Source: Impatiens glandulifera
Taxonomy: Eukaryota > Streptophyta > Magnoliopsida > Ericales > Balsaminaceae
DNA length: 64,000 nt
Direction of reading: 5' to 3'
Assembly: GCF_907164915.1 (NCBI RefSeq)
Contig: NC_061863.1
Coordinates: 24,843,710 to 24,907,709 of the forward strand
Position 1 is the stretch's first letter, and every line of letters begins with the position of its first letter. Positions 56,988 to 64,000 of this stretch are shown piece after piece. The position numbers and the translations under genes were made by a program. The notes below the pieces were generated by a model. That model was not told the DNA's origin. It was given only the letters and a program-made list of their open reading frames with translations, and made no database searches.

Positions 56988-59900
56988 TCAGTCTCCCCTC
57001 TTCTTCTTCTTCTTCCTCCTCTCATTGTTCTCAGAGTTCTTGATCTGCAAATATAAACATCATATATAATTCCAGTTTTCATATTCATCCTTTAAAAAAA
57101 AACATGTTTAGCTCTGCCGGCGCTTACCATAATTAAAAGGATTCGAACAAAAACCGCAACGAAATCAGTGAAAAGTGTCAAAGCGTGCTTTACATAGTCG
57201 AGATCTCCAAAGTGTGCCTTCTCAATTATTTCCTGTGTATCTACAACTATGTAGCCCACAAACACCAAAAGCCCAAAATACAGCTGCAGGTTCATGAATG
57301 AGTTAGGGTATTCTTTACCTATTTCTATCATTTTCTATTCAGAGAGAGAATCAAGAAGACAATAAGCAAACCTCAAACTTGAAAATTGCAGATGAACCCC
57401 CAAAAATTGAGGATGCAAACTGCAACCAGAACAGGATGGAAATGCATGATGAGAGAAGTCCTCCCAAGTAAAGGTACTCTCTACGCCTTGCCAACATAGC
57501 TGCCATTGAGAAACAACCAAATGCCACAGCACATCCCACAAATGCACTTATCAACATGCTGCAAATGTACATACAAAAATCACCGACCAAAAAAGATAGT
57601 CACATTGAAAAATCGTCAAAATAAGAGGTGGTCGTGATTTTCTTTTTCTTTTTTTGCATTTGCTATGAAAAGTGTGAATTAGATGAAACTTCGTTCTGTA
57701 TGATATTTTATGTTCAATTTTTTTATACATGCAATTTTACCATTTCACCTTTCTTATATGTGGGTTGGGGTTGGGTGACAAAACAAGACAAGAAGGAACT
57801 TAGGACAAATCACAATTTCTGTTTTTAGGACTTAGGAACATTTGGAATTATGGGCCTAGATTTGTGCCAAATTTTTGGAATGTGCTCAAGAAATGTTTAG
57901 TCATCACAATATTCAGCAAAATGTAGACTTTTTGTTTTTTTGTTTATCAGATTGACAAATTACCATGACAAAACAGCCTAATAGATCCATGAAATAAAAG
58001 TGCATCAAAAAGTTGAACAAAGGTGCTCTGCTATTGGAAGGAGACTTTTAGGTTTGAGCTAATTACATGAAATAAATGACAGAAAATTAAAATGTATGCC
58101 TAAAGCACAGAGAATAAAAAATATTTCTCAAGTAATACAAACCCCCATTTGGTTGGGGTACAAGAATATTGGATACAAACTATATAAGAATATAAAGAAG
58201 AAAATCAGTATAATAAAAAATCATGGTTGAATTGGATAAAATCAATAGAGAGCAAATTCATATTTACTGTCAAATATATATTTTTTATCAATAGGTTTCA
58301 ATGTTATACTCAATAGCATTGTCTTTTTGGAACATTAAAGTTTGTATTAAATAGATCTATCGTGTAGGCGACTTCTAATAATACAAAAAGTCGTTATACC
58401 ACATTTGAACATGTGACATGAACGTTGTTTATAACAACTCAACCATCAGGCCACATTGAATTGGTATATTAAAATTGTTTTTATTTATATTTTGCATTTT
58501 ATAACATTAATTTATAACTTTATATGACATTATTACTTTTATGATAAAACTAATAACCAATAGTGGTAACATTATTATTGGTATAATAAAATAATATCAA
58601 TAAAGTATAATATTTATCCTAATAATAATGAAAATAAAAATAGTCATCACAATTATAGTAAAATAAAGATACTATAGTTTTAATTATGTGCAGGATATAT
58701 ATTTAAGCTGTTAAATTTTGTATTAATGGAGTTATGGTGAACTTCTAATAATACAATCATGTTTGAACCAAGTATTTGAACGCGTGACGTATTCATAGAA
58801 CAACTCAATTATCAAGTCAATTTGAATTGGTATGATTCTATTATAAATATGAATTTTAAAAACAATAACATTAATAACAAATAATAGTAAAAATAGAATA
58901 TCATATTATTTTTATTACATACTATAATTCTCCATAAGGGTATATAAAGTTTTATGCTAAGTTTATTTTAATAAAAGGATTCATCCTTTTCTCGGAAAAA
59001 TATGTTTTATGTGAAGGAACCCTGTAGATAGATTTCTAGAATGGTAAATGCAAATGAAATTCTCTAACCCTACGAGTACATGCATACTTATCTCGACTGT
59101 AAAATCACCACAAAATCAACAGTTGCACAATCTAGTCTCTTTCCCAAAATGTATTGGCTTTATGTCCAATAGACAATTGGAAAACCTGCTTTGAAGTCTC
59201 AAAAATGTGCACTACAACAAACACATTTGATGTTCTACCAACATATCTATCCGATCTCAAGGACGGACAAAGGCATCATGTCAACTACTCAAACATTCTA
59301 AAATTTTACGATCATCAGAACACCAGAAGGATTAATCAATGAGTTAAGTCGAACATTTTGGTTCATTGCCAAAGAAAGAATAAAATATCATTTCAAAGAT
59401 GCCTCAATCTTCCATGGAGAAGTTAACGTTGACAAAAGCATCAAAATGGTTGGAAAAATTCAAGCAAATCAAGAAAGTAGTATGAGTTAAAAAATGAATT
59501 GAGAAAAGCCAGATCTAAGCTCGATAGAGAAATGAAAGCTTTGATGGAAATGCTTCACAATAGCTTTGGAGATACAATGGGAAGACAAGGAAAGAACAGG
59601 ATGGACCAAGACTATAAATAACATGTTAATGGAAATAAGTTAATATTGATGTCTTTGGGGGGTCTTGGATGTAATGTAATGGGTTTTCTATTTTGGCTAT
59701 AAATAGATGGAAGAGGCCTAGACTGACATTACTCTCATGGCATAGGAGCCATTGTACTCTTGGAGAGTTATACTTTCTTAGGGGCATTTAGACTTAGGGA
59801 AGTTCTCGATTGTGATAATTCTTGGGGAAGTCACTTGTGTAGATTGTTTCCTTCTTGTTTTTGTGAAGTTTCTTGTGTGAAAATATGCATCACTTGGGAG

Positions 59901-61010
59901 CATTCTTGTAACACTTTGATTATTAGAAAACTCAAAGTCTACATTTGGAAAAACAGATGTAGGACAAACATGTTGGGTCCGAACCACTATAAATATTGGT
60001 GTCATGCGCTCTTTTGTCGCTTCTTAGTTAGAATTGCATGAACTAAAGTATTCGTGTAATAGTTTGGTTTTTTATTCCATGATAAACGTGATATCCGCAT
60101 TTATCGTGAATCAATGAAAAGAGTCTCACTTCTAAAATAAGTAATAAATGAAGGAAAATTATATAGCATTGATGACAGAACAATTAGAACTTACCCTGGA
60201 TCAATTTCAATTGCCAATTCAATCAGAGGACCAATGGAAGCCCCTTCAAATAGGGCGGCTGCCATCAGGAGTGAGACCTTCTTTTTCTGTTCAAAGGAAA
60301 TGTCAAGTGTATAATCAACCAACAATAGCGACTAAGAGCAAAAAATTGCTAACAAGAACATTACCTCATCATTAGAAGGGGTCGAATGCAGCCAAATAAT
60401 GCTCCCAACGCAACCTAGGGTTGTAAGAAACCCTCCAATGTTCCAAAGAATGTGTAGATAAACTCCAGCTGCTGACGCAATCAGAGCACAACACAAAGAG
60501 AGATATACCTACCACCAAACAACCCAATTTACAGTCCACAAGTTGTAAAATGGCACATAGACTGAGTCACCCAACTTGAACAATTGATATAAAACACTAA
60601 AAGAAGAACTAGGGAACAGTTCTTTTCCTCTAGTAGTATCTTTTATCCTCGAAAGAAAATCACAGTTATGATATAAATTTGCAGGTGACAATCACAAAAA
60701 GAAACAACGATTGAATCTACAACATCGTGCTGGTAACAACAAGCTAGCCTTGAAAAGCACAATTGAAACCCTAAAGGATGTTTTTAAATAGCAGAATTGA
60801 CATGCGTCCCAATTATACGTGAATGATGGTTTGTATTTGTTTAATCAACCACCCCGTGCATCGATTAACATGTATTTCTATGAGAGATAATACCTGTTTG
60901 AGATGATTTTGAACGGAGGGTGAGATGTGGCGAAGATTCTTGAGAGAATCATAACTCCAACCACGGCGAGAAGCCGACTGTGATTGGAAGAATGACGAGA
61001 ACGTGTCCAT
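56988..61010 (-). CDS. BI-1: Bax inhibitor-1 (BI-1), six exons, 250 aa
   Basis: Exons on the minus strand are 60894-61010 (start MDTFSSFFQSQS), 60365-60508 (VYLSLCCALIASAAGVYL), 60195-60286 (VSLLMAAALFEGASIGPLIE), 57372-57558 (AMLARRREYLYLGGLLSSC), 57128-57283 (LYFGLLVFVGYIVVDTQEII, then FTDFVAVFVRILLIM) and 56988-57044 (basic tail ERRKKKKKRGD, stop). All junctions are GT-AG and phases agree, giving 250 residues, as expected for plant BI-1 (~247). The protein is a multi-pass ER membrane suppressor of programmed cell death of the TMBIM family; the charged C-terminal tail is the cytosolic end linked to Ca2+ handling and calmodulin binding in plants. Exons 3 and 4 are separated by a 2.6-kb intron holding repeats. 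No lesion seen. Confidence 0.95.
58335..58850 (-). repeat. Two SINE-like (tRNA-derived) repeats in BI-1 intron 3
   Basis: About 58345-58465 and 58720-58835 share 'acttctaataatacaa', then a region that on the minus strand has an A-box-like 'tgatggttgagttgtt' and a B-box-like 'gttcaaat'. This fits two diverged copies of a tRNA-related SINE in the same orientation. No target duplication resolved. Confidence 0.45.
59100..60140. mobile_element. Possible retroelement (LTR-like) insertion in BI-1 intron 3
   Basis: The segment is GC-richer than the surrounding intron. It carries a TATA-box-like 'ggctataaatagatgg' (about 59694) followed by a leader-like region, and a short coding-looking stretch near 59154-59342. 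Termini are not identified, so the call is tentative. Confidence 0.3.
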
Positions 61011-61120
61011 CCTTGGCTTATCTTCTTTGCTCTTCTTCTTCTAGAGAATGATTCACAAATTTCGTTCGAGATTCAAGAAATTGACTTGCGGATGCGAAAA
61101 TGTTTGCTTACAAACAGCAT

Positions 61121-61128
61121 TATATAAG
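61121..61128 (-). promoter_or_regulatory. TATA-box candidate of BI-1
   Basis: The minus strand reads CTTATATAATG about 115 bp upstream of the BI-1 start codon, followed by a CT/GA-rich leader near 61020-61045. Confidence 0.5.
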
Positions 61129-61276
61129 GTTACCTTCATAAATTAACGGACAATTTGTTTGGAAGCTATAATCATTAGAATGAAAGGTAATTAACAACAA
61201 ATAGTTAATTATCATCCATTTAAATAACCTAATTCTATATATTATTTTTTTATTATTTTTTTGAATATAGGTTATC

Positions 61277-61280
<4 letters not shown>

Positions 61281-61308
<28 letters not shown>
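61281..61308. repeat. (TA)n microsatellite
   Basis: Uninterrupted TA dinucleotides, about 14 units. Confidence 0.9.
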
Positions 61309-61312
<4 letters not shown>

Positions 61313-61329
61313 TTTGAATTTAATTTGAA

Positions 61330-61560
61330 TTGGTTGAAAATTATGGTTAAATTGGATATATATATGTGAGGGTAAATTAATATTTGAGTCGGATTAGGTT
61401 GACACGGCCATAAATTTAAAACGTTTAAAAATAAAATTAAAAATATTATAGAGATATTTTCAACTTAAAATAACAAAAATAAATAAAATATTTTAACTAA
61501 CTAATAAGACTTTATATTTTAAATTTTATATAAAATGTGATGAAAGTGCGATATTTATAA
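61330..61560. repeat. Dispersed repeat related to 37405-37830
   Basis: Shared phrases 'tatatatatgtgag', 'ttgagtcggatt', 'attaaaaatattatagag' and 'aataagactttatatttt' occur in the same order as at 37430-37690, without the 67-bp duplication. Confidence 0.6.
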
Positions 61561-61631
61561 TAATATAATATATATATATATATATATAATAATGATTAAT
61601 TTGAATTTGTTTAGTTTATCGATAAAAAATA

Positions 61632-61634
<3 letters not shown>

Positions 61635-61702
<68 letters not shown>
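61635..61702. repeat. (AT)n microsatellite, ~34 units
   Basis: A long pure AT dinucleotide run. It generates a spurious Ile/Tyr-repeat open frame on the minus strand. Confidence 0.92.
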
Positions 61703-61706
<4 letters not shown>

Positions 61707-62402
61707 ATAAATAAATATTTTGGAAAATAAAATTAATCAAAAATATAAATATGTAAGTGAGTTAAATATTGTAACATCCGTAAAGGCAGTATAACTTTGG
61801 AGGCTATCGAGATAAAGAGCAATTTGGGTAAAACTAGATTAATACAAATTTATAATATATAACAATAATTTTATTAAATTTAAAAGAATATATTGGTATT
61901 TTGATGATTTTATTTTAGAGTAGCGCGTATGTGTTACTTATTTTAAATAAGTCTTTAATATATTCAAGCCTAAATCTAAAACCAATATTTGGTTTATGCA
62001 AAAATAAATAAATAAATTATCATTTATATAATTATATATTATAAATATATAACAACTTATTTAAAAGTTATTTTGTCATATATTTAAATAAAAATAAATT
62101 AATCTCATTTAATTATTTGTCTCCTTTTATATTAATATATATTTTTAATTTATTTTTTTTAAATAATATATTTTTTCTTTATTTGATTTTTTAATAAAAA
62201 AATATATATATTAATAATTCTATTTGTATTAATTATATATATATTAAATTTAAAAAATATTTTCACATCACTCCCACTAAAATGTCAAAGTAATTTATTA
62301 AAAAATAACAATTTTTATACATTATTTTTACATATTTATTATATATATAATTAATTAAAAAAATTATCCATTTTATCTTTTATTTTTCTTCATTAATAAT
62401 GG

Positions 62403-62479
<77 letters not shown>
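62403..62479. repeat. (TA)n microsatellite, ~38 units
   Basis: A pure TA dinucleotide run, the longest in the window. Confidence 0.92.
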
Positions 62480-62482
<3 letters not shown>

Positions 62483-62504
62483 TCATAAAATTATAAATTA
62501 AAGT

Positions 62505-62580
62505 CAATCATCACAAGTGGTCAAATGGTTAAGATATTAAATCTCAAACTCGATACCAAAATTCGAGTTTTAAAAAATTT
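62505..62580 (+). repeat. tRNA-like (SINE-type) fragment
   Basis: 'agtggtcaaatggttaaga' resembles a tRNA-Ser/Leu A-box region, and 'aattcgagtttt' follows about 40 nt later where a B-box would be. It is too degraded to be a tRNA gene. Confidence 0.4.
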
Positions 62581-62711
62581 TAAAATGACAACGATGGGTT
62601 TGATGGGTTTGAGGAAAATTTTAAAACATAAGATAATTATGGTGTTTGTGAGTTTGTAATTGCTAGGATTAAGTTGGCTTAAAAAAAATTAAATTCAGTC
62701 ACATTAAATTG

Positions 62712-63258
62712 ATTATTCTCAATCAATACTATTCGCCGAATTATAATTTAGTGTCAATTTTTTTTATTAGAAAGAACGCAACAAATATCATATCGGTAAG
62801 TGTTGAATATAACTATTGACAAATAATGTGTTATGTCGTTTCTACAAATATGCATAATGAAGTTGTAGTACAATTTATTATATGAAAAGATATATGTTTT
62901 TCCATTGTACACTCATGCAACTTATGGATATGATAATCATTGAAAATTACATTTGCCTTTTATATACATAAAATATTTAATAACTAATGATGTGTTATGA
63001 TGTTTTAGTATTTGTGAGTTTGTACTTGCATTTTTTTTAATTTATGATTTATCTTTAATGCCTAGAGTTAGATAGAGTAGATGTAAGATTTTCATTAACA
63101 TGATCTTTGTTGTTATTGAGGAACACCATAAGGTAAGATTGTGTTGATTTTTTTTAATAGTTAGTTATTATCAATCAATACTATCAGTTGAATTATAGTC
63201 CAGTATCAATTTTTTTAAAAACATACATAAGGAAGTTGCAGTACAATTCCTCTATGTG

Positions 63259-63292
<34 letters not shown>

Positions 63293-63355
63293 ATTGTACA
63301 CTCATTCGATTTATAGATCTAATAATTGTTGAACATTACACTTGCCTCTTATATG
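62712..63355. repeat. Direct repeat, ~200-250 bp, two copies
   Basis: About 62720-62970 and 63168-63352 share 'tcaatcaatactat', 'gaattata', 'gaagttg..gtacaatt', 'ttgtacactcat' and 'attacacttgcct' in order. A (TA)n tract (63261-63289) lies within the second copy. Confidence 0.65.
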
Positions 63356-64000
63356 TTGGAATTATAAGATAATTCCATTAATGAATGGAAATAAGAGTGT
63401 GAGTAAATATAATCAAATAAATTTCACAATAAATTAACGGTGAATTTAATCCAAATTATAATTAAATATTAATTATTTAATTAATATTTAATTCTTAATT
63501 AAAAATTAAAGTATAATATTATGATAAACATTTAACTTTAATTGGCCTATCAATTGGCTAACTGTAAGCATACAAATTTGACTTACCATATTTTCAAAAT
63601 AATATTGTTATGTTTAATAATATTAAAATAGTATTTTGGATTTTTATATTTAAAATAATTTAAAGAAGGAATTAAAATATAATTAAGGATTAATTATTGT
63701 GATAATTAAACCTTAATTAAGGAAATTTTCCAAAATACCAAAAATAATTTGAAGATAAAATATTGTATATATTTTACCTAAAATAGACCAAAGAAAGAAT
63801 TAAAAATATTTGATTGTGATTTAATCATAAATTATGTTTAATTTATGACTTAAGGCAATTAAATAAAATACTCCAAAATTTCCAAAAAAATAAAATATGA
63901 TCATAATTGTTATTATGATTCTAGAAATATTTTTTTGTGAAATTTTTGGGAAAACAAATTAATATAAAAGGGATTAAAAACCGATTTTTAATAACATTTT
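63356..64000. other. AT-rich DNA, no gene seen
   Basis: It starts 'tgttggaattataag', which could be the first bases of a copia-type LTR running out of the window, but no second copy or other LTR feature is visible to support this. Confidence 0.3.

Noticed and set aside
59760..60041. 93-aa plus-strand open frame in the BI-1 intron
   Set aside because: No conserved features, overlaps the presumed LTR-like insertion; no second support for coding.
61555..61740. Ile-Tyr repeat open frame
   Set aside because: Caused by the (AT)n microsatellite.

Overview
The window is a piece of plant nuclear genome, almost certainly from a eudicot. The evidence is strong AT richness with long TA microsatellites, short exons in long AT-rich introns, a canonical plant Bax inhibitor-1 gene, an RGGA-type RNA-binding protein gene, FAR1-type Mutator transposase with an Ulp1-like companion, Tourist, hAT and Mutator MITEs, and Ty1/copia pol. 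The 'LPTEG' retroelement-associated ORFs resemble proteins I remember as abundant in Lamiales (e.g. Dorcoceras), so a lamiid asterid is a guess only.

Layout. 1-25.2 kb is a tandem segmental duplication with a period of about 10 kb. Unit 1 (about 1886-12357) and unit 2 (about 12358-22267) each carry the 3' half of an RGGA-like gene (+), a small acidic-protein gene of unknown function (-), and a 6.2-6.3 kb Mutator-like block holding a decayed FAR1-type transposase (+), a decayed Ulp1/C48 protease gene (-) and three arrays built on the core TTTCGGGAC. Unit 3 (about 22268-25200) stops before the Mutator block. Only the first RGGA copy keeps upstream exons (386-1361), and it carries two apparent frameshifts. 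Copies differ by clean insertions: a foldback MITE with a 9-bp target duplication in unit 1, and a Tourist MITE inside the acidic gene of unit 2.

25.2-31.0 kb is AT-rich DNA followed by three ORF blocks (-) of one retroelement-associated family, one uninterrupted, one broken by stops, one a fragment. 31.0-45.0 kb is very AT-rich gene desert with MITEs, a 765-bp tandem duplication, a second Tourist copy, and an older relic of the RGGA/acidic-gene block at 37.8-39.2 kb whose acidic gene has an internal N-terminal duplication. 45.05-54.8 kb is a retrotransposon complex read on the minus strand: truncated copia pol, a polypurine tract and partial LTR, a large decayed extra ORF (interrupted by an hAT MITE), then a 47-bp hairpin minisatellite and another LTR-like end.

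55.98-56.54 kb holds the one acidic-family member with the full C-terminus (+). 56.99-61.01 kb is an apparently intact six-exon Bax inhibitor-1 gene (-), the clearest functional gene here. 61-64 kb is AT-rich repeat DNA. No rRNA, tRNA or CRISPR locus was seen. The striking theme is that two unrelated mobile elements both carry tandem arrays whose every unit can fold into hairpins.
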